Source: Henricia sp. BOLD:AAB3569
Lineage: Eukaryota; Echinodermata; Asteroidea; Spinulosida; Echinasteridae
Direction of reading: 5' to 3'
DNA length: 64,000 nt
NCBI GenBank assembly: GCA_037783545.1
Contig: JBBELK010000534.1
Location: forward strand, 1-64,000
The notes below the pieces were generated by a model. The model was given only the letters and a program-made list of their open reading frames with translations. It made no database searches and was not told the DNA's origin. This document shows, piece by piece, positions 45,561 through 57,084 of the stretch. A program made the position numbers and the translations under genes. How positions within the stretch are numbered: position 1 is the first letter of the stretch; each line of letters starts with the position of its first letter.

Positions 45561-46182
45561 GGCTCGTGAAACGACTTTACCTTTAGGCCTACCTAGAGTA
45601 CACAAATGGCGCTACTTCCATGTGTAACTGAGTATGTGTGAACTATACAAGATTTATACAATTAATTACTAAAATTTTAACCCAATTTGGACCCAAGGCA
45701 GAAATACTACTATAAAATGTTAACAACTAGTCATAGATTTTTAAATGCGGTCATAAAATTGGGTCCAATTTGCAGTTAAGACCCTTCCCTTTGCCCAAGC
45801 TATAACCGCAAACCCCAAACCTCTGCTGCCCAATACAAGTTCTTGACAAGGTCTGCGCAGAATTAGTGTGGACAGGACTGCAAGTGTCACAGGAAATGCG
45901 CTTCACATGTCAGTTTTGTAATGTGTCAATAAACTGGCTTCACACAGCGGTTATAGGAGTGTCATGAATCACCGAATACACCCATAACATCTGGTATTTA
46001 TGTTTGTCAGTGCACAAGCCAAAAGAGAAGTTAAATGATTTATGATGTGTTGAAAGAAAGCGTGGAAGAAATTAATTCCTGTTTGTTTGTGTTGGTATTT
46101 AGGTGATTTGTTTTCACTTGACCTACACAGTTTATATGAAATCAGACCCTGTGTATAGTAGTGGTATATTCAATTAGACTTT
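45561..46182. other. No recognised content
   Basis: Nothing supported. Confidence 0.4.
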
Positions 46183-46470
46183 AATGCTGTGTCCGCATTG
46201 GACTTGTTTTTCGGGAGGTTTTACCGAGACGATGGTAAAATGAAAAATGGCTAAATTTTACTGCTGTTTGCATTTTGAATTTTTGCGACACGGGAAATGT
46301 TTTTCCCGAGACCGTGGGAGAGCATGCGCAGTGTTCCTTCGCAGTATGACCTTCACGTCCCGGACGTACGCTTCCAGAGCGCCTTTATCGACTCAATGTG
46401 TCCGCATTGGACTTATTGTCTCGGGAATTTTTTTGTGAAGTCACGGTAACTTTCAGTGAGGTAGCGATAG
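46183..46470. mobile_element. Decayed relative of the M6 MITE family
   Basis: GTGTCCGCATTGGACTT occurs at about 46190 and 46398 as a direct repeat, each followed by TCGGGA-rich sequence. This resembles the TTCCCATTGGACTTT ends of M6 at 50.3, 50.9 and 61.4 kb. Confidence 0.5.
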
Positions 46471-46509
46471 CGGAAGAAAAAGTGCAATGAGAACATTCTT
46501 TTTTGCTAA

Positions 46510-46733
46510 GGGGCCATCCAAGGTTGTCAACATTTTTACGGAACTACAAAGCGTAGGAAGGGGGGAGGGGGATCGAGGGCTGCGTACGACTTTACATGCA
46601 CTGTAAAATGTTGACATTTCACGGTAGTGACAAATATGTTGTTAAGTAGTATTTCTGGTGGGGTGGGGGGTGGGGGAGGGGGAGGGAGGGAGGATTTAGA
46701 ACCGTAAAAATGTTGACAACTTTTGATGGCCCC
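46510..46733. mobile_element. MITE with 32-bp terminal repeats and G-rich centre
   Basis: GGGGCCATCCAAGGTTGTCA then ACATTTTTACGG, inverted at 46702-46733 with two mismatches. The centre carries G-rich runs (46558-46578 and 46660-46697). 224 bp. Confidence 0.87.
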
Positions 46734-47370
46734 AAAAATAAAATTGTTGAATGATATTAAAGTATAAAGTGTACTGTGTTAGCTGTGGGTTAACCTGCTG
46801 ATAACAAATGGAAACAGACAAAAATTTATAGTATTTTGAAAAATACAAGAAACAGTATGTTTTTCTAAAACCTAAAATGACAAAACCTTAAATTGACAAA
46901 CCCTGGCACATGTGTTTGTGACCAGTTCTCGAAAAATTAGTTTTTGCGACCATAACTAGAAATACGTTTCTAGTTCAATGGTCAGGTTTGAGCTTCATAA
47001 GATCATAGTGAAACGTGAGCAACAGGTTTCTGATTATGGCCGCAAAAACTTGAGTGAGCCTGTGCAACATTTTATGGTTACCCACAAGCCTTCAAGAATA
47101 AGGCAGTTTATGGTGAAGAAATTTCTCTTTAAATTAAAGAAAAGGAAAAAGAAAAATTGGCAGGTAGCTCTGACATATTTTGATAGTCGTGACATTCTAC
47201 ACTTGAAAAAAACTCACTGTCTGTTTCCATTGTTTTATCACAGGGCCCAAAACAGTCCGAACACTTCAACGACTGAGGGTGGTTTTTGTCAACTAATAAA
47301 ACGACCGCTGGAGACTAATTTTTAAGACCTCATCAGGAACGGCAAGTTGAAGTCGAGAGAGGAGAAAAAA
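46734..47370. promoter_or_regulatory. 5' flank of the short collagen-C1q gene
   Basis: Not obviously repetitive. An in-frame TAA at 47323-47325 precedes the ATG. An AATAAAAC at about 47295 could serve as a weak TATA-like element, but the start of transcription cannot be placed. The open frame at 46978-47325 has no recognised homology. Confidence 0.35.
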
Positions 47371-48399
47371 ATGTGGAAAGGAATTGTGATCGGAGTGAGC
47401 GTCTTGTTGGTGGCGGATTTGAGTGACGCGGGACGGGAGTCGTTACTGAAGGGGAAAACATTCTGCGATGCGTGCTGCTCGGGACCTGCTGGGGAACCAG
47501 GGATGCCCGGTACCCCGGGCCAACATGGGGATGATGGCAAACAAGGAAAGCGGGGACCTAGAGGCGACTCTGGGGACGTTGGGTTGAACGGGGAACAGGG
47601 AGAAATTGGAGTAGTAGGCCCTAAGGGGGAACTGGGCGTCAAGGGCGCGAAAGGGTTCTTTGGGAAGCTCGGGCCACAAGGTTTGACTGGGAACACCGGG
47701 CCTAAGGGTGAGACGGGAATTAAGGGGGAGATGGGGGAACAAGGGGAAAGGGGGGAAATAGGGGAGCAAGGGTTTGTGGGTCCGAAGGGCGAGCAGGGGG
47801 TACAAGGCGACCAGGGGGATAAGGGGAGTCAGGGTGACCCGGGGGAGAGGGGGTTTACGGGTACCAAGGGTAGACGAGGTGATAGGGGGTTTGTTGGGTT
47901 GCAAGGACTACCTGGGCCCCAGGGGGTGGGTATACAGGGTCCAAAGGGGACAACGGGCGTCAGGGGTTATAAGGGTGAATCCGGGCTCCCGGCTCCGGAG
48001 TTAATGCAGTGCGCGTTCATGGTCCACTGTTTTATATCGACCAGCGATCTCGATCATGGACGGAATCAGATCGTACCGTTTGACGAAATCATCACCAATA
48101 TCGGCCGCTACTTCGACTTGTCCAGCAGGAAATTTGTCGCTCCTATTCCGGGGACATACGTGTTTCATTTCACCACGGACTTTGATAAGGGGCACTTGGA
48201 ACTAATTAAGAACGGAGCCCGGCAGGTTATGGCGATACGATTCGCGAGTATCGTCATCGAGCTGCAGAAGAACGATCAAGTTTGGTTGAGTATCGTCGAC
48301 GACGCCATTTTCAGTGGCGCCCACTTTTATTTGTCCGGATTTCTTTTACATATCCAGTTTGAGTACCTAGCAAACAACTTTTACGTCACCGCAGAGTGA
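47371..48399 (+). CDS. Secreted 342-residue collagen-like protein with C-terminal C1q domain (single exon)
   Basis: Start [20 protein letters not shown] is a signal peptide; the frame is open a little upstream (to 47326) but has no earlier ATG. In order: signal peptide (about 1-20), CDACC (32-36), about 56 Gly-X-Y triplets (G38 to about 207) with one short GVG break, and a C1q domain (about 211-329). The domain matches the C1q signature exactly from F237: F-x5-N-x4-F-x6-F-x5-GTYVFHF, and ends [10 protein letters not shown] 13-residue tail ([13 protein letters not shown]) follows, which the long paralogue lacks. The CxxCC position and the Gly-X-Gly break are shared with the 992-residue protein at 24235-27849 on the same strand, so the two are paralogues. 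Predicted disulfide-linked trimer, extracellular. Ligand unknown. Confidence 0.94.
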   Translation: MWKGIVIGVSVLLVADLSDAGRESLLKGKTFCDACCSGPAGEPGMPGTPGQHGDDGKQGKRGPRGDSGDVGLNGEQGEIGVVGPKGELGVKGAKGFFGKLGPQGLTGNTGPKGETGIKGEMGEQGERGEIGEQGFVGPKGEQGVQGDQGDKGSQGDPGERGFTGTKGRRGDRGFVGLQGLPGPQGVGIQGPKGTTGVRGYKGESGLPAPELMQCAFMVHCFISTSDLDHGRNQIVPFDEIITNIGRYFDLSSRKFVAPIPGTYVFHFTTDFDKGHLELIKNGARQVMAIRFASIVIELQKNDQVWLSIVDDAIFSGAHFYLSGFLLHIQFEYLANNFYVTAE

Positions 48400-48445
48400 G
48401 AATATTTCTGTTAAACGTGGTCCGAGTTTCATGAATATATCTTCT

Positions 48446-48490
48446 CTAGTTTGTGGGAGGTTGTGAGTTCGAGTCCCACCCGAGATTGCC
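48446..48490 (+). mobile_element. tRNA-like fragment, SINE remnant
   Basis: GGTTGTGAGTTCGAGTCCCA is a B-box region. No A box or body is recognisable. It lies just downstream of the short C1q gene. Confidence 0.45.
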
Positions 48491-48639
48491 AAATTTTAAT
48501 AGCATATGGACAATATTTGAATGTTTCCCTCAGTCACATGTGTGGACATTACTTGAAAAATATATTTCTTTTTTTTAATCCAAATATTTGTGACGGGATA
48601 TGGCAAAATCGCCATAGACGGCAAATCTAAGACAGTTGT

Positions 48640-48768
48640 TATATAGATCATATCAAATAGCTGCCATCTTGTAGGGCAACATTTGTTGTTTAAATTGGTC
48701 AACAAATAATGTAAGCTCAAAACCATGCTTGTCCTACAAGATGGCAGCTATTCGATACGGTATATATG
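48640..48768. repeat. Inverted-repeat element, ~30 bp arms
   Basis: AAATAGCTGCCATCTTGTAG and the inverse CTACAAGATGGCAGCTATT, extended by ATATAGATCAT/ACGGTATATAT. About 129 bp. One arm-like fragment is at about 28830. Confidence 0.8.
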
Positions 48769-49337
48769 TTAATACATATAGCACTCAAAATGTTGTATTG
48801 TTTTGATTTTGCTCAACACTGATAAATCATAATTTTCCTGCACAATATTTTAAAATTTTCTAAAGTACTTTTTTACTGCAGGCAAGAATTAACCTTGTGT
48901 GCAAAACATATGAGACTGGCTGAAAAAAATTGTTTTCTAGAAAAATCTTAAATTTTTCCACTCTTAAATTTGCGGTTTTGTATCAAATCTACAATTTTGT
49001 TTGTACCATTAAATGCGAGTTTGGATTATGCTTAACACTTTAGGGGCATTCGAGATGCTTACACCGTGTAACACCAACTTACACCAGTGCGTTCTTATAG
49101 CCACAGGGATGAGATTCTTGTTTTGTAATTATTTGCATAGGCCTATATACCAAATCAATGTTCTATCTATCAGTACATGTAGTTAATATTTTGCCCTTAA
49201 TAATAATGATTAATGACATTGCATGTCTTAAAGGCCTATTGTATTATTTGCAGAAATAACACAATCTACATAACGTAATTTTTTTTATAAACCTATATAC
49301 CCGTGTTTAAGATTTTTTGTTGTTGTACTATACCATT
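48769..49337. other. No recognised content
   Basis: AT-rich, nothing supported. Confidence 0.4.
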
Positions 49338-49341
49338 TAAA

Positions 49342-50120
49342 GGTAGTATACTTGTTTTATAGTAAACTCCTACGGCATGATTTCCATTGGTAATAAGCCA
49401 TTTTGGGATTAGCCCATGGAGCATTGTGACTTCATTGGTCAAATGTCGTTTGTACGTTCGCCGAATCTCGTACGTAATTTTGTACACAAATCTATGGGCT
49501 TCCGGAGTTCTTATCCACTTCAAACTTGTAAAACGCAATGCACGCTCGGTTTCACACAACCACAGATTTTCGACAGTTATCTCAAAAATTCCACCCCTAG
49601 ACGGCACGCCCATATAACCCCAAAACAGATATACAGTAGGTTGAATCAGTATATGAGCTCTGTATTATCAGTTATCATTTTGTGTCAAAAACACAAATTC
49701 ACCGCATTTTACGAGTTTTTTCATCGTAAAACGCGCCTTTCACAATGCATTTGTGCATGTGGATCGTGCGTTTACCGGTATGTACAAACGACCTTTGTCA
49801 AAAGTTCGTCGGGGATCTGACGCATGCGCAGAAACTAACCCCGAACTGGCTTATTGAAAGCATTGGTCGAGAAAACTACCTTGTCGAACTTTCAGCCACA
49901 AAACCTAAAAAAATCCAAGTTCGGTTTTTGTCCATGAATGAATGCCTCCAAACCTTTGGAGTCTGAAATAGTTTTGTAATTTTTCTCATGAATAGGGGCA
50001 ATTTAGACGAAACAATTTCACAGGATAATTACTACAATTACCATCTTGATAACAAGTAAGCTTTTGATCCTAATAATTCAGAATTGTTTGGAGGGTAATT
50101 ACCAAACAAGTAGACTACCT
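49342..50120. mobile_element. TTAA-flanked MITE, family M7 (779 bp)
   Basis: TTAA at 49338-49341 and 50121-50124. Termini AGGTAGTATACTTGTTT and AAACAAGTAGACTACCT. The open frames inside (49387-49617, 49416-49820, 49745-49966) overlap in different frames and have no domain. Confidence 0.85.
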
Positions 50121-50254
50121 TTAAACCCCAACACCCTGGAATTGTCGAGTGTTAGGGTTACAAAACCATCTTCACTTTTCTACAAAAAGGTGCTTTTTTT
50201 GGACAGAAACAAAATAATGTGGTCATTGTTGTAATAATTATTGCTATCAATGCT

Positions 50255-50591
50255 AAAGGCACGTTCCCATTGGACTTTCTTTTTCGCTGCCTCGCGGAAA
50301 GTTACCGCGACCTTGTAGTAAACCTTTGCAGTGCAGGCCCATAGTTTACTGCAGGATCGTGTTCATTTTACAGGGCGAAACTGTTCCCATTGGACTTTTC
50401 GAGGGCCCTGTAAAACTCCCGCGGCTGAGCGGAAAGTTTCCGCGGCCTCTCTCGCCCTGTAAGTTTTACATCGTGGTCGCGGTAACTTTACAGGGACGCT
50501 AATTCTCCGTGCGTCCCCATTGGACTAAATTTTGTTACTCTCCCGCACAACCACGGGAGTTTTACCAAAAATAGTCCAATGGGAACACCAC
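50255..50591. mobile_element. MITE, family M6 copy 1
   Basis: GTTCCCATTGGACTTTC at the left and AGTCCAATGGGAAC at the right, flanked by CTAA and TTAA. Subterminal palindromic GCGGAAAG/CTTTCCGC words. About 335 bp. Confidence 0.82.
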
Positions 50592-50871
50592 TTAAGAGTA
50601 AGGTTTGCCTTGTCAACTCATAAAGTAAGTTTTTCTTGTGAACTCATGAACCAAATGATACAACTGGCCTTTATATGCATTTGAAAATGGGCAAAAAAGC
50701 AAATGTGCACAAGTGCCAAATGTACAGTTTATAAAAATCTCTAAAAGTATTGCCTTAAATTATAATAAATTATAAGGCTTGCATGCTGATTATTTAACCC
50801 AAGGCCTGAAATAAAAGATTATCAAAGCCCATTGTTGTCCAGTAAATCAGAAATTATTAAGTGACTAAAGG

Positions 50872-51272
50872 CATGTTCCCATTGGACTTTCTTTTCCCGC
50901 TGCCTCGTGGAAAGTTACCACGACATTCGGTAACATTCCTTCGTGTAATCTTCCCATGCGTTCCCATCTACAAAAGTGCCCATGCGGAAAGCTACCGCGA
51001 CCTTGCAGTAAACTTTAGCTGTGCAGGCCCATAGTTTACTGCAGGGTCGTGTTCATTTTACAGGGTGAAACTGTTCCCATCGGACTTTTCGTGGGCCCTG
51101 TAAAACTCCGGCGGCTGAGCGGAAAGTTTCCACGGCCTCTCTCGCCCTGTAAGTTTTACATCGTAACTTTACAGGGACGCTAATTCTTCGTGCGTCCCCA
51201 TTGGACGAAATGTTGTTACTCTCCCGCACAATCACGGGAGCTTTACCAAAAATAGTCCAATGGGAACACCAC
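50872..51272. mobile_element. MITE, family M6 copy 2
   Basis: Same ends as copy 1 and the same orientation, with an extra segment of about 60 bp (50930-50990) near the left end. Flanked by CTAA and TTAA. Only 280 bp from copy 1. Confidence 0.82.
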
Positions 51273-51286
51273 TTAAGACTAAGAGC

Positions 51287-51345
51287 ATTGCTACTCCGCC
51301 TGGATGGAATGCCAGTCCATTGCGGGTTTACCCCCAGCAGTTAAC
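51287..51345 (-). mobile_element. SINE body fragment
   Basis: Reverse complement of the GGGTAAACC...GGACTGGCATTCCATCC unit found in triplicate at 45210-45530. Confidence 0.65.
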
Positions 51346-51743
51346 TGGTACATTCCCTCACACCCTTGTACGCCCCTAGACAGCCCAAGACAGGCCCAAG
51401 ACAGCCCTACACATACCCCCACGCCGATATTTTTTGATTGAGAGGCTGTTTTTTGACCCACTAATGTTTCCCCCGCGATCACTTATATGATTTTAACAGA
51501 CCGAGACGAACCAGACATAAACACATAACAATGTTAGCGACGTGATCGAAAGAAGAAGAAAAAACATTACCTATGGTTCAGGTTCACTAACGTAATTACC
51601 CTGGTTTTACCCCAATACGGCACCTATCCTTCCGCCTTTTAGGGCCGGAAGAATGCTCCAGAAACTTGGGAGCCAAAGGGCCTAGGTCTTCACCTCGCAA
51701 ACAAGCTCAATCGGCCATGCTGGGAATCACAGTGCGAGCGCTA
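51346..51743. other. No recognised gene
   Basis: Purine-rich AGAAGAAGAAAA stretch at 51550-51565. Nothing else supported. Confidence 0.35.
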
Positions 51744-51843
51744 GAAACGTTTTTACTCCAACTAGATTCCGAGATTCCAATAACATTTCCGGAGGAGCAG
51801 GGGGCACTGGCCACAACATCTGCACTAAGTCAAATTTAAGGTT
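51744..51843. repeat. 100-bp segment, inverted copy at 52590-52692
   Basis: TTTTTACTCCAACTAGATTC, CATTTCCGGAGGAGCAGGGG and CCACAACATCTGCACTAAGT reappear inverted inside the truncated M1 MITE at 52.6 kb. Confidence 0.75.
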
Positions 51844-52376
51844 AATATTAATAATAATATAACTTGGTATCCAAATAGATTGAGAGGACAAGGACGTTGG
51901 ATTCATTAAAACTCAGGGGGTGCTGGTTTGTAGCAGCATGTAAATGGTGAAATTCTCAGCGGGTGAAAAGTTTCTATTCCAGGGACGAAATCTTTAAATA
52001 TCTTTCAGGTTTTTCAACAGAATGAATTTCATTCTAACTTAACAATCATGTAAAATACCTCCCCAAAATACTCCCCATAGGGAAAAAAAAAGAAGAAGTT
52101 TGCAATTTATCCAATAGACCAGTTGCGTGATAGATTTGCATAAGTCCTGGAGTCATGCCTTATATTTATGTAAATGCTAGAGTCCCGCCTTGGCGCTTTA
52201 TGGCGCTCGAGTACGAGTGACTCAAGCACCATACTATATCTGGCAAATTGGGCCCGTTTCCAGGGGATGCACGCTAGCACATGGTAACCGTGCGGTACCT
52301 GGAATACCTTGTACATTACTCTTAACACACTCCTTTAAATAAGATTTCAGCTCACTGCAAAATGAGCAGTGGGACT
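51844..52376. other. No recognised content
   Basis: Nothing supported. Confidence 0.35.
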
Positions 52377-52380
52377 TTAA

Positions 52381-52795
52381 AAGCAGTATACATGATTTGT
52401 ATCTAAAAAATCAAAAAATGTTCACAGATTTACGCCTAACTACTGACACAATTATATAAACATGATGACCGTAGAAAACTTCCCCTGAAATGGTTTTGTC
52501 TGAAGTGCTATAGTCTTTGAGAAATGAGTAAAACAATTAATTTAATTCTCCCTAAAACCATTTCGCCCATGTGCGAATATTACCCTTAAATTTGACTTAA
52601 AGTCGACTTAGTGCAGATGTTGTGGCCAGCTCCCCTGCTCCTCCGGAAATGTTATTGGAATCTCGGAATCTAGTTGGAGTAAAAACGTTGGAGTTGGAGT
52701 GCCATTTCGCCCCTAAACCACTTCGCCCGAGTACCATTTCGCCCCAAATCACTTCGTCCAAACACTACATCTCCCAAATGCTACTTTTTTAAAAG
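52381..52795. mobile_element. M1 MITE, truncated, with internal insertion
   Basis: Starts after TTAA (52377-52380) as AAGCAGTATACATGATTTG. The TTCGCCC minisatellite is interrupted by the inverted 100-bp segment 52590-52692. The right third of M1 is missing. Confidence 0.78.
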
Positions 52796-53204
52796 GTACT
52801 CACTCAGTACTTTGGATTAAACAGAATTTTAGAAGGGGAGCATTATGAGTTATATCGATCGTACACAGCATGAACTATTAACATTAAAGTGGCTGTCAAA
52901 ACTATTCAATCATTGAAATGATCTCATTTCTGCTGCGTTGCACTTTATGCCACCATTTGAGATAAATTCACAGCTAAAGAAGTTTGTTTTCTTAAAGACA
53001 ACCCCTAAGCTCTCACAAGTGAATCATAATTCAATTAGAAATCACACAGTATTCCACAGCGGTGGTCATATATTCAGTTCTAGTAGACGTTCTCAACTTG
53101 CTGTACACCTGTCAAACTATTTATGTGAATAATGTCAGGGGTCAGAGTAGTTTGGACAGCGATTTTACCAAGTCCGTAAAGAGCTAATCCGAATCAGTGA
53201 GGAA
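52796..53204. other. No recognised content
   Basis: Nothing supported. Confidence 0.35.
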
Positions 53205-53340
53205 CAACTGCAATACCGTGATTCGTGACAACCAGTTGGCTTCATAGCTGAATTGGTCCATGGTTCGAATCCCGGTGGAGCCAAGTTGCTTTTCAGTTTT
53301 CACTGCATCTAGATTTCCCAAACTCAATGACATTTGTCCA
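53205..53340 (+). mobile_element. SINE fragment, tRNA-like head
   Basis: CATGGTTCGAATCCCGGTGG B box, then GCATCTAGATTTCCCAAACT as in 36960-37260. The A-box region reads TTGGCTTCATAGCTGAATTGG and is decayed. Confidence 0.6.
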
Positions 53341-53582
53341 CATTTGTATCGAAGAGAAAACAAATTGGTGTTTCCATAAAAACGGGAGCCAAAGTGTGAC
53401 ATTTTCTAAAAAGTGTGGAATATTCGCCGATTGTCTTTGAATGTCTCAGACTAGGGCCATACGTAATTTTTCATACTCTCAGACTGTCAGATCAGAATGG
53501 ACAATCGAATGACAAAGTTCTCTTAGGGCATTGTATAAAACGATGCTGATCCATTCAACGAGGTAAATTTTTTACTTTCTAA

Positions 53583-54098
53583 AGACAGATTACATGATTG
53601 GAAAATGTTTAAAAACAGGAACAACAGCATTACATAGCTAAAGAATAATGTTGATAAACTGCCTTGTAGAAATTTCAGCCACAGAGATGCAGTAGTACTT
53701 CAGAAAACCTGAAAAATCCATGCATGGTTTTTGTGTTAAATGAATGGTAAAAGAAATCGTGTGGAAATTTTTAACAAAAACACCTTCAGTTGGCAATAGA
53801 CTACTAAAGTGTGACGTCAGTTGCCATGGTAATTGGGTCCAAACATTTGCTGGTAATCTGAAACGTCCATTGCTAAAGCACAGGGAAACTGTTCACTGGT
53901 TTTAGTGTGGACCCAAAAACCATGGCAACACACAAAGGGTGACGTTTCACTTTAGTAGTCTATTTCTCCCACAAAGGTACTATTTTACATGCCTAGGGTG
54001 GTGTTTGTTACCATTGTTATTAACACTTTTAGTCAGATTTTTCTTGTCGAATCAATAAATAAAATTTTGGGGTAAACTGCAAATGACGTACTGGGGCA
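53583..54098 (-). mobile_element. R1 MITE copy d, split by a TA-flanked MITE
   Basis: Reverse orientation. CTAA stands before AGACAGATTACATGATTGG, and TTAA (54099-54102) directly follows GACGTACTGGGGCA. The split is at 53799-53960. Confidence 0.85.
53799..53960. mobile_element. MITE with GACTACTAAAGTG termini nested in R1
   Basis: GACTACTAAAGTG and CACTTTAGTAGTC, flanked by TA on both sides. The next bases (TGACGTCA and TGACGTTT) stand in direct orientation rather than continuing the inverted repeat. A GGTCCAAAC/GTGGACCC pair lies inside. 162 bp. Confidence 0.8.
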
Positions 54099-54102
54099 TT
54101 AA

Positions 54103-54644
54103 AGGGCCTGTGACATGCTAATCAACTTTTTGCCTAAGCTTTGCTTCATAATGACGGATTACTTGTTCAGCAAGACATACTATTGTTCGTTTGGATGTAA
54201 AATCAATAAAAGGTGGCCTTTTTCAACTTTGAAGATTTCACTGCGATAAATCACAGACAAAGGGCGCTGTTTGGAGTGCATCACATAAGGAAGACTTCAA
54301 GTTGGACTTGTGGCAAATTGCTGCAGTTTCTACCCCCAGTTTTGTCATGGCTTACAACAGGCAACATGTAAAACAAACTAAAACAGCCACGGATTACAAA
54401 AGTTTCAGGAAAATTGAGAAAAAAGTGGAATCTTTTGTGCACAGTTTAATGTGATTTGTGTGTGTTTGCCTCTTGTGACGTCGTGACCTTGGTCATGAAT
54501 ATGCATATTTTCATTAGCATAAAAACTAAAAACCTTTGTTTTAACCCCCGAAGCAAGCGCCAAATAGGATTTTTATGACTTTAACTGAGTAGAGTGGTTT
54601 TAAAGCATAGATTTCATTGATAAAAATCATAAATAAGGGGCCCT
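54103..54644. mobile_element. TTAA-flanked MITE, family M5 copy 2
   Basis: TTAA at 54099-54102 and 54645-54648. Ends AGGGCCTGTGACATGCTAAT and AAGGGGCCCT. Collinear with 34678-35191. Its left TTAA is the terminal TTAA of the adjacent R1 copy d. Confidence 0.88.
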
Positions 54645-54648
54645 TTAA

Positions 54649-55006
54649 CTGTTTGTATAGCTTTTTTCATTTACCTCGGTACCCAAATTGAAATTTGCCC
54701 AAATTACAGAAAAAAAAACCACAAAAAAAACACTGATTGACTAAATTCCATGTTCGATCACAACCACTAACCACATTACAGCCCTTTCCGAAAGTAATTT
54801 TCAGCTGCCGCGTCTGCGGTTAACCTAATGTGACTTTCAGCGACAGATGTATCTGAAATAGAATCTAATTCAATTATCCTGTTATTTCGGAATGTTCTGG
54901 GTGAATGTTTCGTAAGTCAAAAGGTCTATTAATGTTGATGATGTTTGTATTTCAAGTCAGAAGAGAGAAGTATTTCAGATATTCAAGTTATTATTGATCA
55001 GAAACC
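54649..55006. other. No recognised content
   Basis: Nothing supported. Confidence 0.35.
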
Positions 55007-55199
55007 TTAAAGCCCCAATACATCATTTGCAGTGACTCCAAATTTTACTTCATGAGTTGACAAGAAAAATCCGACTAAAAGTGTTGATAGCAATGGTAAC
55101 AAACACCACATGATTTCCCCCTCCCCCTGTAAAATGGTACACTCTAAAAACAGATTGGTTAAAAAAACTACCAATCTAATTGGTTGACCCCATATTGGT

Positions 55200-56530
55200 T
55201 GTTTCCAACCAAGATATTGGTTAACTAGTGACCAATACGTTGGTTGTTTAGCAACCAATGACATTGGTTGAGCAATAAACCAATCCTTTAACCAATACAT
55301 TGGTCAATTCTGACCAATATGTTGGTTGTCAAGCAACCAGTCACATTGGTTGATCAATAAACCAATCCTTTAACCAATACATTGGTCAATTCTGACCAAT
55401 ATGTTGGTTGTCCAGCAACCAATCACATTGGTTGAGCAATAAACCAATCCTTTAACCAATACATTGGTCAATTGTGACCAATATGTTGGTTGTCCAACAA
55501 CCAATCATATTGGTTGAGTAATAAACCAATCCTTTAACCAATACATTGGTCAATAACGACCAATATGTTGGTTGTCCAGCAACCAATCACATTGGTTGAT
55601 CAATAAACCAATCCTTTAACCAATACATTGGTCAATAACGACCAATATGTTGGTTGTCCAGCAACCAATCACATTGGTTGAGTAATAAACCAATCCTTTA
55701 ACCAATACATTGGTCAATAACGACCAATATGTTGGTTGTCCAACAACCAATCACATTGGTTGAGTAATAAACCAATCCTTTAACCAATACATTGGTCAAT
55801 AACGACCAATATGTTGGTTGTCCAACAACCAATCACATTGGTTGAGTAATAAACCAATCCTTTAACCAATACATTGGTCAATAACGACCAATATGTTGGT
55901 TGTCCAGCAACCAATCACATTGGTTGAGCAATAAACCAATCCTTTAACCAATACATTGGTCAATTGTGACCAATATGTTGGTTGTCCAACAACCAATCAC
56001 ATTGGTTGAGTAATAAACCAATCCTTTAACCAATACATTGGTCAATAACGACCAATATGTTGGTTGTCCAGCAACCAGTCACATTGGTTGAGCAATAAAC
56101 CAATCCTTTAACCAATACATTGGTCAATTGTGACCAATATGTTGGTTGTCCAGCAACCAATCACATTGGTTGAGTAATAAACCAATCCTTTAACCAATAC
56201 ATTGGTCAATTGTGACCAATATGTTGGTTGTCCAACAACCAATCACATTGGTTGAGTAATAAACCAATCCTTTAACCAATACATTGGTCAATAACGACCA
56301 ATATGTTGGTTGTCCAGCAACCAGTCACATTGGTTGAGTAATAAACCAATCCTTTAACCAATACATTGGTCAATAGTTACCAATATGTTGGTTGTCCAGC
56401 AACCAATCACATTGGTTGGGCAATAAACCAATCCTTTAACCAATACATTGGTCAATACGACCAATATGTTGGCTGTCCAGCAACCAATCAAATTGGTTGA
56501 GCGATAAATCAATCCTTTAACCAATATATT
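55200..56530. repeat. Left subterminal satellite, ~82 bp x ~16
   Basis: The word CAATCCTTTA recurs at 55281, 55363, 55445, 55527 and 55609 and so on, exactly 82 bp apart. Each unit contains about ten ATTGGT/ACCAAT words and a GTTGGTTGTCCAGCAACCAA palindrome. Units are over 90% alike, and variants (CAGCAACC/CAACAACC, AATAACGACC/AATTGTGACC) alternate. Decayed ATTGGT-rich sequence continues to about 56950. Confidence 0.95.
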
Positions 56531-57084
56531 AGTGACCAATTGGTTGTTGAGCAATGATGAGCAATTTGTTTATTACATAGGCGAAATGTTGGTTATCCGG
56601 CAGTCAATCATTGTTTTAGTCATTAACCATTGATTTAAACTTTTGTGATTGGTTGTCAAACAACCAGTCACATTATTCACAATTTGTGACCAACTAGGCT
56701 AGATTCATTATCAGATATCAAGCAGCCTTTCAGCAATTAACCAATCTCCAATGGTTGACATTAGAATTGTGGCACAATCACATTGGTTCAGATATTAACC
56801 ATCGTTATATTGGTAATTGGTTCACACATGATGAGCCAATCTTCAATTGGTTTCAACCAATACCTAATTGGTGCAGAGCTCTGTTAGGCTGATTGTCCGG
56901 TAACCAATCACATATTGGTTCAACTATCAACCAATCCTTGTTGGTTGCCTACAGTAGGACCGATTCCACTATTTTGGGGGAGGTCACTGGTGCAAGATGA
57001 TCCATTCCAAAGAGAAGTAGAACATAATTGTATATTCAAACTTTGTCATGCAATATCAAGGAATTGAAATTATTGAAATTTCAG

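Noticed and set aside
47290-47302. TATA box for the short C1q gene
   Set aside because: Only a weak AATAAAAC match. There is no start-site evidence, so it is mentioned but not called.
47347-47370. Extended N-terminus of the short C1q protein
   Set aside because: The upstream codons begin with TTG. The first ATG is 47371, and it starts directly with a good signal peptide.
49387-49966. Overlapping 73-134 residue frames
   Set aside because: Inside the M7 MITE, mutually overlapping in different frames, with no domain.
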